Source: Ruminococcus sp.
GTDB lineage: Bacteria > Bacillota > Clostridia > Oscillospirales > Acutalibacteraceae
DNA length: 39,012 bases
Direction of reading: 5' to 3'
Assembly: GCA_017416065.1 (NCBI GenBank)
Contig: JAFQDM010000004.1
Location: 1 to 39,012, forward strand
Part shown: in pieces, positions 32,539 to 39,012 of the stretch
Layout: each line of letters opens with the position of its first letter
How positions within the stretch are numbered: position 1 is the stretch's first letter
Translations under genes and position numbers: made by a program
Notes under the pieces: generated by a model
Seen by the model: the letters and a program-made list of their open reading frames with translations, nothing else
Database searches by the model: none
Told to the model about the DNA's origin: nothing

Positions 32539-32590
32539 CGGCACAGCGCGATGCATTGCTTAGAATACTGCCTTATGTGGCTGTGCCGAA
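32537..32590. repeat. Inverted repeat TTCGGCACAGC/GCTGTGCCGAA
   Basis: Eleven-base perfect arms separated by 32 bases, abutting array B. It could be an end of the array unit or a structure of its own. No T run, so not an obvious terminator. Confidence 0.6.
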
Positions 32591-32629
32591 TGAAACCTCT
32601 GTTGATCGTAATTAAAGCTTCGCATAAAA

Positions 32630-32664
32630 ACACCCGAGTAAGGCTTGTGACCTTGCTCGGGTGT
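32630..32664. terminator. Terminator of the processive GT2 gene
   Basis: Arms ACACCCGAGTAAGG and CCTTGCTCGGGTGT (14 positions, one G-T) with a 7-base loop. It lies 17 bases beyond the - strand stop; on that strand TTTTTATG follows. Confidence 0.85.
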
Positions 32665-32681
32665 AGTTGTTTGTGTGTGTT

Positions 32682-33947
32682 TTATTTTCTCTTGTTCATA
32701 TCGCTGATGGACTTTACGTCCTCGTGCTTGATCTGCTTCCACTCAACCTTTCTGAATAAGGTGGTGATTGCAATGGGAATGTACGTGGACATAAACAAGG
32801 GGAAGGTAAAGCAGAACATAAGCTTCTTCCAGCCTGCACAGCGGATCTCCTTCCACTCGGAAATGCAGATAAGCAAGCCTACAAAGAAGAGCATCAGAAT
32901 AGAATTGCGCATCGCCTCAAGGCAAGACCAGATGATTGCCGCAAGTGCGCCCCAGCCGCCTGTGCACAGGGCGAGGATCATGGTCACAACGTTTACGAAT
33001 ACGCTGAAGGTTGTGAGTATGACCGCAGGCATAATGGCCATTGTCATATCAAAGCAGGAGAAGCCGTTGGGACCGAAGAGACCTCTCAGCAGGTCCTTGC
33101 CGTATTTCTGGAAAACCTGAATGTAGCCCTTTGCCCAGCGTGAGCGCTGATTCCAGGAATCCTTAAACCGAGTGGGCTGTTCGTCGTAGTATTTAGCAGC
33201 GTTGCAGTATGCGATCTTTTCGTTATTGATGACGCTGTGGATGGAGAACTCAATGTCCTCTGTCAGCAGGAAGAACTTCCAGCCGCCGTTTTCTCTGATC
33301 ACCTCACTGCTTACAAGGAAGCCTGTGCCGGATACCGCACAGCTTGTGCCCAGCATCATTCGCACGTTGTTCAGGTGCTTTGCTTCTCTTAAGAACCACA
33401 GAGCATAGCCTGAGGAGATCCAGTTTGTATCAAAGTTTTTGGAGTTTCTGTAGCTTGTGACTATTCTGTGGCCTGCGCACATTGCTTTGTTCATCTCTGC
33501 CACGTAGCGCTTGTCAAGGAGATTGTCTGCGTCAAAGATAAAGTATCCGTCGTAGTAGCTGTCTCCGCTTAATTCGTGAATTTTGGAGAAGAGGAAGTCC
33601 AGCGCGTAGCCCTTGCCGACCTGCTCCTTGTTAAAGCGCTCAAAGACGGTGGCTCCTGCTTCTCTTGCAACCTTTGCCGTGTTGTCCGTGCAGTTGTCTG
33701 CGCAAACGTAGATGTCTATGAGCTCAGCAGGGTAGGTCTGCTGCTTTATGCTGTCAATAAGATTGCCGATGACCGCCTGCTCGTTTCTTGCCGCAAGCAT
33801 AAAGGCGTAGCGCTTTGTCTGCTCGGCTCTTTTGAACCTGACGGGCTTTTTGAGAAAAGCAACCGCTATGTAAAAAAACTGATAAGAATAACAAACGACG
33901 AATAATAACGCAACAAAGTAGTTAATATACTGAATAAACGTACCCAT
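32682..33947 (-). CDS. Processive family 2 glycosyltransferase (polysaccharide synthase-like)
   Basis: A 421-residue membrane enzyme. An N-terminal helix (residues 8-32) precedes a cytosolic GT-A domain with D84 (VCADNCTDN), the DADN metal site (139-142), LLTED (228-231 region) and QRSRW (267-271). D, DxD, TED and QxxRW together mark processive synthases such as cellulose or hyaluronan synthase. Three or four C-terminal helices (about 300-410) would form the export channel. The polymer is unknown. No PilZ domain is seen. The promoter lies about 150 bases upstream, giving a long leader. The gene is alone on its strand. Confidence 0.88.
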   Translation of the reverse strand: MGTFIQYINYFVALLFVVCYSYQFFYIAVAFLKKPVRFKRAEQTKRYAFMLAARNEQAVIGNLIDSIKQQTYPAELIDIYVCADNCTDNTAKVAREAGATVFERFNKEQVGKGYALDFLFSKIHELSGDSYYDGYFIFDADNLLDKRYVAEMNKAMCAGHRIVTSYRNSKNFDTNWISSGYALWFLREAKHLNNVRMMLGTSCAVSGTGFLVSSEVIRENGGWKFFLLTEDIEFSIHSVINNEKIAYCNAAKYYDEQPTRFKDSWNQRSRWAKGYIQVFQKYGKDLLRGLFGPNGFSCFDMTMAIMPAVILTTFSVFVNVVTMILALCTGGWGALAAIIWSCLEAMRNSILMLFFVGLLICISEWKEIRCAGWKKLMFCFTFPLFMSTYIPIAITTLFRKVEWKQIKHEDVKSISDMNKRK

Positions 33948-34103
33948 ATTAAACCCCTGAAATAATAAACCTGATTATCGTATACCTTCATTCGTAAGAT
34001 GCCAAAAGGTATCCGTTTGTAAGTTTCGTCCTGAAGCTTTAATTTGCTTTTGATCGGTGACCTGTGCAAGGCAAGAGCACGGCACAGCACCGCATATATA
34101 AGA
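33948..34103 (-). promoter_or_regulatory. Long structured leader of the GT2 gene
   Basis: About 150 bases between the predicted start point and ATG. It contains local inverted repeats, including ATACCTT/AAGGTAT (about 33995-34014) and a GC-rich block with GTGCTGTGC and GCACAGGTCAC. I tried to fit c-di-GMP, purine and other riboswitch cores and could not. Its length suggests a control function; none is established. Confidence 0.35.
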
Positions 34104-34132
34104 ATTATATCATAAATATTTAGAAAAAGCAA
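34104..34132 (-). promoter_or_regulatory. Promoter of the processive GT2 gene
   Basis: On the - strand TTGCTT (34127-34132), 17 bases, TATAAT (34104-34109). Confidence 0.65.
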
Positions 34133-34294
34133 TTGATTATGGCTGTTAATTGCACTAAACCTTGTGGGCTTTCGGGGGGTTATTTCATCAAAAATACTGA
34201 TTGCAGGATAAAAAGTTGCCATGTATGCGGTATTTTGACTTTTGTCGTAATATGCTGATTTTTTGCGTTTTACAAAGTTTTTACAATTTCCAAC

Positions 34295-34323
34295 TTGCAG
34301 ATTTAACACGGAAATAATAAATT
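34295..34323 (+). promoter_or_regulatory. Possible promoter of the Na/Pi symporter gene
   Basis: TTGCAG (34295-34300), 17 bases, TAAATT (34318-34323), 37 bases before ATG. A TATAAT at 34337 is too close to the start to leave the Shine-Dalgarno in the transcript. In the rest of 34133-34294 I see nothing definite. Confidence 0.35.
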
Positions 34324-34360
34324 TAGAAATGCGAAATATAATGAATTCAGGAGTGAAATT

Positions 34361-36118
34361 ATGGATCTGTTTGACGCGTTGACCCTCATAGGCGGCTTGT
34401 GCCTTTTTCTTTTCGGTATGAACCTGATGGGGGAATATTTGGAAAAATCTGCAGGCAGCGGACTTAACAAGCTGCTCTCAAAGCTTACCACGGGAAAAAT
34501 GGCAGGCTTTCTCACAGGACTTGGAGTGACTGCGGTTATCCAGTCCTCATCCGCCACTACCGTTATGGTGGTAGGCTTCGTGAACTCGGGAGTTATGTCC
34601 CTCAAGCAAGCGATCAACGTAATTATGGGTGCTAACGTGGGCACCACGGTTACTGCCTGGCTTTTGAGCCTTACGGGTATAGAGAGTGGCAACGTGTTTG
34701 TTAAGCTCTTAAAGCCCACATCCTTTACCCCCGTGCTGGCGCTTGTGGGAATCATACTTTATATGATGTCCAAGAAAAGCCGTAATAAGGACATAGGAGT
34801 TATCCTTTTAGGCTTTGCAACCTTGATGTTCGGTATGGATACCATGTCAGGCGCAGTTGCAGGACTCAAGGAAGTGCCCCAGTTTGCAAATATCCTTGTT
34901 ATGTTCTCTAATCCCGTGCTGGGTGTGCTTGCAGGTGCTGTGCTCACGGGTATTATCCAGTCCTCGTCTGCTTCCGTGGGTATATTGCAGGCGCTTTCTT
35001 CCACGGGTGCCGTCACCATCGGTGCTTCTGTCCCCATTATTATGGGTCAGAACATAGGTACCTGCGTAACTGCTCTGTTGTCCTCAGTGGGTACCAACAG
35101 AAACGCAAGACGTGCCTCCCTTGTGCACCTTATGTTCAATATTATCGGTACCACTGTGCTGTTGAGTGTTTACTGCGTGGTTACGGGTGTTTTCAACCTT
35201 GAGATCGTGAACTCCTCTGCAAATGAGCTGAGCATTGCCATCTGCCACACGGTGTTCAACGTGCTGTGTACTGCTCTGATGCTTCCCATGTCGGGACTTC
35301 TGGAGAAGCTTTCCTACAAATTGATCAAAGAGCCTGCAGGAAGCACCGGACAGGAGAAGGTAATCGAGCTGGACAAGCGTCTTATGACTACTCCTGCTGT
35401 GGCTATCGGCCGTGCAAAGGAAGTTACCTGCCATATGGCAAAGGTGAGCGCTCAGGCACTCACAGCCTCCCTTGATCTGCTCTACGATTTCTCTGAGGAA
35501 AGAGCTGAGGAGATAGCAGTAAAAGAGAGCGTGGTTGACCGCTACGAGGACACCATCGGCTCCTACCTTGTAGAGCTCAGTGCGGCTCCCATGTCAGATG
35601 CAGACAACAACGAGCTTTCAAAGCTTCTGTTTGTAATAGGCGATTTTGAGCGTATCTCAGACCACGCCATCAACGTTATCCGCAGTGCCCGTGAGATAAA
35701 CGAGAAATCTCTTGTGTTCAGCACAGCTGCACAGGCAGAGCTCAGAGCCATTGTGGGTGCTGTCAGAGAGATCGTGGAGCTGACCCTCTTTGCCTTTGCC
35801 TCTGACAGCATAGAAGCCGCCACAAAGATCGAGCCTCTGGAGCAGGTGGTTGATAAGCTGAAAAAACAGCTCAGAGCCAACCACATCACCCGTCTGCAAA
35901 AGGGCGAGTGCTCCATAGAGCAGGGCTTTGTGTGGTCAGATCTGCTCACAAATCTGGAGCGTGCCTCCGACCATTGCTCCAACATTGCTGTGAGGATCAT
36001 TGAATCTGCTCACAACAGAATGGATACCCACAGATATCTGCACGAGCTCAAGGAAAAGAGCGAGACCTTTAACTCCCTCTACAAGGAGTACGCAGAGAAG
36101 TACTCCGTGATGGCTTAA
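34361..36118 (+). CDS. Na/Pi cotransporter family protein with PhoU-like domain
   Basis: A 585-residue membrane protein. The first 320 residues contain two inverted repeats with the signature QSSSAT (61-66) and QSSSAS (200-205), each in a hairpin with TG-x-x-x-x-Q, the hallmark of NptA/PNaS Na+/phosphate symporters. GANVGTT and GQNIGTC follow each repeat. The C-terminal 340-575 region is helical and resembles PhoU (IGDFERISDHAINVIRSARE, LERASDHCSNIAVRIIESA), as in many bacterial fusions. It likely imports phosphate, or senses it via the PhoU part. CAGGAGTG precedes ATG. Confidence 0.93.
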   Translation: MDLFDALTLIGGLCLFLFGMNLMGEYLEKSAGSGLNKLLSKLTTGKMAGFLTGLGVTAVIQSSSATTVMVVGFVNSGVMSLKQAINVIMGANVGTTVTAWLLSLTGIESGNVFVKLLKPTSFTPVLALVGIILYMMSKKSRNKDIGVILLGFATLMFGMDTMSGAVAGLKEVPQFANILVMFSNPVLGVLAGAVLTGIIQSSSASVGILQALSSTGAVTIGASVPIIMGQNIGTCVTALLSSVGTNRNARRASLVHLMFNIIGTTVLLSVYCVVTGVFNLEIVNSSANELSIAICHTVFNVLCTALMLPMSGLLEKLSYKLIKEPAGSTGQEKVIELDKRLMTTPAVAIGRAKEVTCHMAKVSAQALTASLDLLYDFSEERAEEIAVKESVVDRYEDTIGSYLVELSAAPMSDADNNELSKLLFVIGDFERISDHAINVIRSAREINEKSLVFSTAAQAELRAIVGAVREIVELTLFAFASDSIEAATKIEPLEQVVDKLKKQLRANHITRLQKGECSIEQGFVWSDLLTNLERASDHCSNIAVRIIESAHNRMDTHRYLHELKEKSETFNSLYKEYAEKYSVMA

Positions 36119-36133
36119 TAATCTTCGTAAAAT

Positions 36134-36180
36134 AACAAGCAGCGATTCTCCGCAAGTGCAGGGAATCGCTGTTTGTTTGT
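36134..36180 (+). terminator. Terminator of the Na/Pi symporter gene
   Basis: Arms AACAAGCAGCGATTC and GGAATCGCTGTTTGTT enclose a 12-base loop; TTGT follows. Confidence 0.85.
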
Positions 36181-36235
36181 CTGCAGGGACTTTTTTTATG
36201 GGCAGATCTCGCATTATTTTAAAATATTTTTGAGA

Positions 36236-36257
36236 AATTGCATAAAAATATGCAATT
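36236..36257. promoter_or_regulatory. Palindrome AATTGCATA/TATGCAATT
   Basis: Perfect 9-base arms with a 4-base A spacer, 76 bases before the replisome-organiser-like gene. It lacks GC and a T run, so it resembles an operator rather than a terminator. Confidence 0.45.
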
Positions 36258-36332
36258 ATTACTCCTTTTTGGGGCAAGGGTGAGAGGATCGTGTTCGGTT
36301 TTCTTAAATTTCAGCAAGAAGGGTGATATTAA

Positions 36333-36686
36333 ATGGCAAAAAGAAGATGCATCAGTATAGATGTGTATGAGAACGAGGGCTTTATCAAATTATCAAATAC
36401 GGCAAAGTGCTTGTATACGTATATGATACTGAGAAGCGATGATGAAGGTGTGGTTATAAATCCGAGCCTGGCAGCTTGGGTTTGCAAGGCAGGAGAGAGC
36501 GAGTACGCAGAGCTTATGGATAATGGCTTTGTATTGAAGATCAAAGGGCTTTATGTTATCCGACATTGGCCTGCACACAACAGGATTGCGCCCTCAAAGG
36601 TTGTGAAATCGGTGCATAAGGATGTGATTGAGAAGCTGACAGTATGCAACAATTACACGTATGAGTATCAGCAGAATATTTGCTGA
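36333..36686 (+). CDS. Replisome-organiser N-terminal domain-like protein (phage-type remnant)
   Basis: A 117-residue protein. The start MAKRRCISIDVYENEGFIKL, the LYTYMILRSDDEGVV stretch and the VIRHWPAHNRIAPSK ending match the N-terminal winged-helix domain of phage replisome-organiser/DnaD-like proteins. Those normally reach about 250-300 residues, so the C-terminal half is missing. No other phage gene adjoins. It may be a domesticated or decayed piece of a prophage or element near tRNA-Pro. AGAAGGGTG precedes ATG. AT-rich, direct-repeat-containing DNA follows. Confidence 0.65.
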   Translation: MAKRRCISIDVYENEGFIKLSNTAKCLYTYMILRSDDEGVVINPSLAAWVCKAGESEYAELMDNGFVLKIKGLYVIRHWPAHNRIAPSKVVKSVHKDVIEKLTVCNNYTYEYQQNIC

Positions 36687-36947
36687 AAAAAAGCAGAAAA
36701 AATCTGCACAATATAAGATAATTTAATATAAGAAAAGATAATTAAAGAAAAAACAAGTGAAGTGAAGCGCTTTTGTGTGCAGAAAAATGCCTGTATGTTG
36801 AAAACTATGTGGAAAACTTCACCTATGGATACTTATTTGTCGGTTGACAGATTCTGTGTTTTATTCACTTTGGTGGGTGGGCAGATGCAGCATCGTTTCC
36901 TATAAATATAATATTCCCAAAATAAGCACAAAACTTAAAAATTCCTC
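36687..36947. other. AT-rich spacer with short direct repeats
   Basis: About 260 bases without a gene. It contains AAGATAATTTAATATAAG followed by AAAGATAATTAAAG, that is two AAGATAATT words 19 bases apart, then a GTGAAGTGAAG stretch and GTTGAAAACTATGTGG/AAAACTTCAC. It resembles an AT-rich unwinding region but nothing can be proven. Confidence 0.35.
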
Positions 36948-36976
36948 TTGACATCTGCGGCCAAATGGTGTATTAT
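36948..36976 (+). promoter_or_regulatory. Promoter of tRNA-Pro
   Basis: TTGACA (36948-36953), 17 bases, TATTAT (36971-36976), 21 bases before the tRNA. Confidence 0.85.
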
Positions 36977-36997
36977 ATTCAAGTCGTCAATCGACAT

Positions 36998-37074
36998 CCG
37001 GGTGTAGCGCAGTTTGGTAGCGCGCTTGAATGGGGTTCAAGAGGCCGCAGGTTCGACTCCTGTCACTCGGACCA
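36998..37074 (+). tRNA. tRNA-Pro (anticodon GGG)
   Basis: A 77-base tRNA with encoded CCA. Acceptor arms CCGGGTG and CACTCGG (one G-T), D stem GCGC/GCGC, anticodon stem CTTGA/TCAAG, loop ATGGGGT with anticodon GGG at 37032-37034, T arm GCAGG-TTCGACT-CCTGT. It reads CCC and CCT. Confidence 0.95.
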
Positions 37075-37077
37075 TCT

Positions 37078-37125
37078 AAAAGTCTTGAAAACGCAGTGTT
37101 TATGCGGGTTTCAAGACTTTTTTAT
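37078..37125 (+). terminator. Terminator after tRNA-Pro
   Basis: Arms AAAAGTCTTGAAA and TTTCAAGACTTTT with an 18-base loop and a T run. Confidence 0.85.
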
Positions 37126-37133
37126 TTGCTAAA

Positions 37134-37167
37134 AAAGGGGCTGAAAACTGGTGTTTTCAGCCCCTTT
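37134..37167. terminator. Second hairpin after tRNA-Pro
   Basis: Perfect 15-pair hairpin AAAGGGGCTGAAAAC/GTTTTCAGCCCCTTT with loop TGGT. It is very stable; it may end a transcript from the right, since A residues precede it on the + strand. Confidence 0.7.
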
Positions 37168-37678
37168 GGTGCAATATTGGTGTAACTGAATTACAAATAC
37201 ACTACCTAAAGATTTATTTTGATCGCCTTCACAAATTAATTTTACATATCAAAAAAATTCTGAACAGAAATCAATCAAAAACATAATTTTGGCCCTTAAA
37301 ACCGCCAAAAAGCATATAGAAAAATCTTGTGTAAGGGCCATAAGGTAAAAATCTCTTATTTTGAATCTATTTACTAGAATTAACTTGACACCACAAAATA
37401 TCAACGCCCTGTTATTTTTAACAGGGCGATTATTAATTATTGCTGATGTTTAAACACTTGCTTGTCCAAAGCGTAGATGCGAGGAGAGAATTCGCCGGGT
37501 GAAATATTTGCAGTCGCTTCGCTGTAGATTTGTCACAGTTTGCACCGCCTTTCTCAATACAAACACATATCATAACAATCTTAACAAGTCCAGATGTTTT
37601 TTGTTTGATTATCGAATAAATCAATAGTTGTATTCGAAAAGATTTATGGTGTTAATTGTGATTTTTTATAAAATCTAC
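37168..37678. other. AT-rich intergenic region with two palindromes
   Basis: No convincing gene in about 510 bases. An inverted repeat TGGCCCTTA (37290-37298)/TAAGGGCCA (37332-37340) and a hairpin CGCCCTGTT/AACAGGGCG (about 37406-37429) stand out. A 63-codon - strand frame at 37433-37624 has no Shine-Dalgarno or recognisable content. The region may be a scar of an element beside the tRNA. Confidence 0.5.
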
Positions 37679-37707
37679 TTGACACTAAAGAATTCTAGGA
37701 GTAAAAT
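37679..37707 (+). promoter_or_regulatory. Promoter of the T-box leader/ilvA
   Basis: TTGACA (37679-37684), 17 bases, TAAAAT (37702-37707), about 25 bases before the first T-box module. Confidence 0.8.
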
Positions 37708-37734
37708 ACTCAACAAATTTAAAATTTTCTTAAA

Positions 37735-37905
37735 GGCTGTGACGAAAAACGGTCAAGGATATTCATTTCAGAGAACCGATGTTTGGTGCGAATCGGTATG
37801 ACCCTGCCAAGACCTCTCCCTTCCGAGCCGGAAGCCTGAACTTTCATTCAGTAGGGCGACCCGTGTATGCTACGTCAGTGCATAGAGGTTGATTGACTTC
37901 GAAAC
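37735..37905 (+). promoter_or_regulatory. T-box leader, first (incomplete) specifier module
   Basis: Begins GGCTGTGACGAA and closes its base with CCGAGCC. It has the stem I features AGAGA, GGTG and a GGTCA/TGACC helix, then the shared block CCCGTGTATGCTACGTCAGT and GACTTCGAA. No TGGNACCGCG T-box or terminator follows; the second module starts at once. The triplet aligned with the second module's candidate specifier is CTC (Leu), with ACC (Thr) nearby. The reading is tentative. Confidence 0.75.
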
Positions 37906-37908
37906 AAA

Positions 37909-38192
37909 GGCTGTGACGAAGACGGAAACTGTAACGAATTTCGCAGAGAGTCGGGGATGGTGCGATCCCGGCAAAGGACTACAGAGCTTCCAATCCCTTC
38001 CGAGCCGGAAATCCCAAAGGTTTAACACCCAGTAGGCATTTCCCGTGTATGCTACGTCAGTGCATAGAAGTTGATGGACTTCGAAGAGGTGGCGGATTAT
38101 TGTATCCGCAATTTGAGTGGTACCGCGAGTGTATTATATTTTTTAAATTTCACCCGTCTCAAAGCAACTATTAAGCTTTGAGGCGGGTTTAT
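37909..38192 (+). promoter_or_regulatory. T-box riboswitch, complete module with antiterminator and terminator
   Basis: Stem I begins GGCTGTGACGAAGACGG and contains AGAGAGTCGGGGAT-GGTG-CGATCCCGGC and the CTGTA/TACAG helix. The candidate specifier is ATC (Ile) at 37992-37994, just before CCTTCCGAGCC. The shared CCCGTGTATGCTACGTCAGT block follows, then a GGCGGATTATTGTATCCGC hairpin and the T-box GAGTGGTACCGCG (38115-38127). The terminator is CCCGTCTCAAAGC/GCTTTGAGGCGGG (38153-38187) plus T run. Uncharged tRNA-Ile would favour ilvA expression, which suits isoleucine synthesis. Confidence 0.9.
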
Positions 38193-38238
38193 TTTTTGCC
38201 TTAAAGCATAAAATCATTATGTGAAAGGCGGAATTATT

Positions 38239-39012
38239 ATGCTATCTCTTGATAAGGTTTTTAACGCACAAAGTGTTCTCAAGGGTATCATCCGAGAAAC
38301 AAAATTAGTCAGAGCTTACGGAATCGCCAATGACTGCGAACTATATTTAAAGCCCGAAAATTTACAGATTACAGGTTCCTTCAAGGTACGAGGCTCTGCC
38401 TACAAAATCGCTATGCTCTCTGACGAAGAAAAGAAGAAGGGAGTTATCGCCTGCTCTGCAGGCAACCACGCACAGGGTGTGGCATTGGCGGCAACGAAGA
38501 ACGGCATCAAATCACTCATCTGTCTGCCCGACTCTGCTCCCATATCCAAGGTTGAAGCCACAAAGGGTTTCGGCGCTGATGTGTGTCTGGTGGCAGGTTG
38601 CTATGACGATGCATATAGGAAAGCTTTGGAGCTTAAAGAAAAAGAGGGTTACACCTTCGTGCATCCCTTTGACGATGAAAATGTTATCGCAGGTCAAGGT
38701 ACGATTGCACTTGAAATTTTGAATGACCTTGACAATATCGATGCTATTGTAGTCCCTATCGGTGGTGGCGGACTCATTTCGGGTATTGCATATACTGTTA
38801 AGCAGATTCGCCCTTCCGTTAAGGTTTACGGCGTACAAGCGGCAGGCGCACCCAGTATGTACAACTCGGTGAAGGACGGAGAAATTGAATGTCTTTCTTC
38901 CGTTTCTACTATCGCCGACGGTATTGCCGTAAAACAACCCGGCGAAAACACCTTCCATTATGTCAGCGAGTATGTGGATGAAATTGCTCTTGTCACCGAC
39001 GACGAGGTTGCA
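38239..39012 (+). CDS. ilvA: Threonine ammonia-lyase (threonine deaminase), 5' part
   Basis: 258 codons are in the window; the gene runs off the right end. The PLP enzyme converts threonine to 2-oxobutanoate, the first step of isoleucine synthesis. The PLP lysine is in QITGSFKVRGSA (near residue 48), the ACSAGNHAQGVA loop holds the substrate carboxylate region, and PIGGGGLISGIA binds the PLP phosphate. The ATG at 38239 follows AAAGGCGGA. The T-box leader upstream, probably Ile-specific, supports a biosynthetic role, but whether a C-terminal ACT regulatory domain follows cannot be seen. Confidence 0.9.
   Translation, partial: MLSLDKVFNAQSVLKGIIRETKLVRAYGIANDCELYLKPENLQITGSFKVRGSAYKIAMLSDEEKKKGVIACSAGNHAQGVALAATKNGIKSLICLPDSAPISKVEATKGFGADVCLVAGCYDDAYRKALELKEKEGYTFVHPFDDENVIAGQGTIALEILNDLDNIDAIVVPIGGGGLISGIAYTVKQIRPSVKVYGVQAAGAPSMYNSVKDGEIECLSSVSTIADGIAVKQPGENTFHYVSEYVDEIALVTDDEVA

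Noticed and set aside
33948-34103. A c-di-GMP riboswitch before the polysaccharide synthase
   Set aside because: The conserved core bases and tetraloop/receptor of the class I motif could not be found by eye.
33866-34309. A 147-codon - strand frame upstream of the GT2 gene
   Set aside because: It spans the predicted promoter and leader, overlaps the true GT2 start, and shows no protein-like pattern.
36998-37167. An integrative element attached at tRNA-Pro
   Set aside because: No integrase frame and no second copy of the tRNA 3' end is found in the window. Only the orphan replisome-organiser piece hints at one.
37433-37624. A 63-codon - strand frame in the intergenic region before ilvA
   Set aside because: No Shine-Dalgarno, no recognisable domain, and it runs into the CGCCCTGTT hairpin region. 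Kept only as a note in the intergenic entry.

Overview
The window reads as chromosome of a Gram-positive, spore-forming Clostridia member, most likely Oscillospiraceae and Ruminococcus-like. The reasons are a Firmicutes-order spc/alpha ribosomal operon with a zinc-type S14, L36, a KOW protein between map and infA, a SpoVT regulator, a T-box leader, and type I dockerin modules on secreted proteins. The species cannot be named from this sequence.

Layout. (1) 1-11075: the distal S10-spc-alpha operon, all on + and tightly packed with strong Shine-Dalgarno sites: rplP(3' part)-rpmC-rpsQ-rplN-rplX-rplE-rpsN-rpsH-rplF-rplR-rpsE-rpmD-rplO-secY-adk-map-KOW-infA-rpmJ-rpsM-rpsK-rpsD-rpoA-rplQ, then a terminator. 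(2) 11084-15744: tRNA-Arg(CCG), a hairpin array, three small genes (SF0329-like, ASCH, cysteine cluster), a membrane acyltransferase, an ornithine cyclodeaminase-family enzyme and spoVT. (3) 15745-19218: AT-rich accessory genes of unknown function interleaved with two decayed copies of the spoVT promoter and start region. (4) 19261-27078: a secreted protein, a GH13 lipoprotein, two glycosyltransferase-type membrane genes, a divergent GT2 enzyme and a membrane-anchored tyrosine phosphatase. (5) 27105-27371: a mosaic of short palindromic repeats. (6) 27442-32203: an ECF sigma/anti-sigma/LRR-dockerin operon diverging from a second dockerin protein. (7) 32315-36177: a second hairpin array, a processive GT2 polysaccharide synthase with a long leader, and a Na/Pi symporter. 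(8) 36333-39012: an orphan replisome-organiser-like gene, tRNA-Pro(GGG), and a tandem T-box leader ahead of ilvA, which runs off the end.

The strongest new signals are these. First, a perfectly conserved bipartite motif, TGTGATGTTTT-N10-ATTGTATTA, occurs three times around the ECF locus. It lies upstream of the sigma operon, upstream of the divergent dockerin gene, and between the LRR-dockerin stop codon and the operon's terminator. The third site would drive a short RNA of about 100 nt. This looks like an autoregulated ECF regulon for dockerin-bearing surface proteins with a 3'UTR-derived small RNA. Second, two unrelated-in-sequence arrays (11194-11382 and 32367-32538) share one design: small hairpins separated by a 9-10 nt linker present three times in one orientation and then three times inverted, so each array can fold into a fishbone. 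Third, the spoVT promoter and first codons exist in three copies framing the accessory genes. Fourth, the ilvA leader has two T-box specifier modules but only one visible antiterminator.

All calls are by reading alone. No database search, folding program or composition calculation was run.
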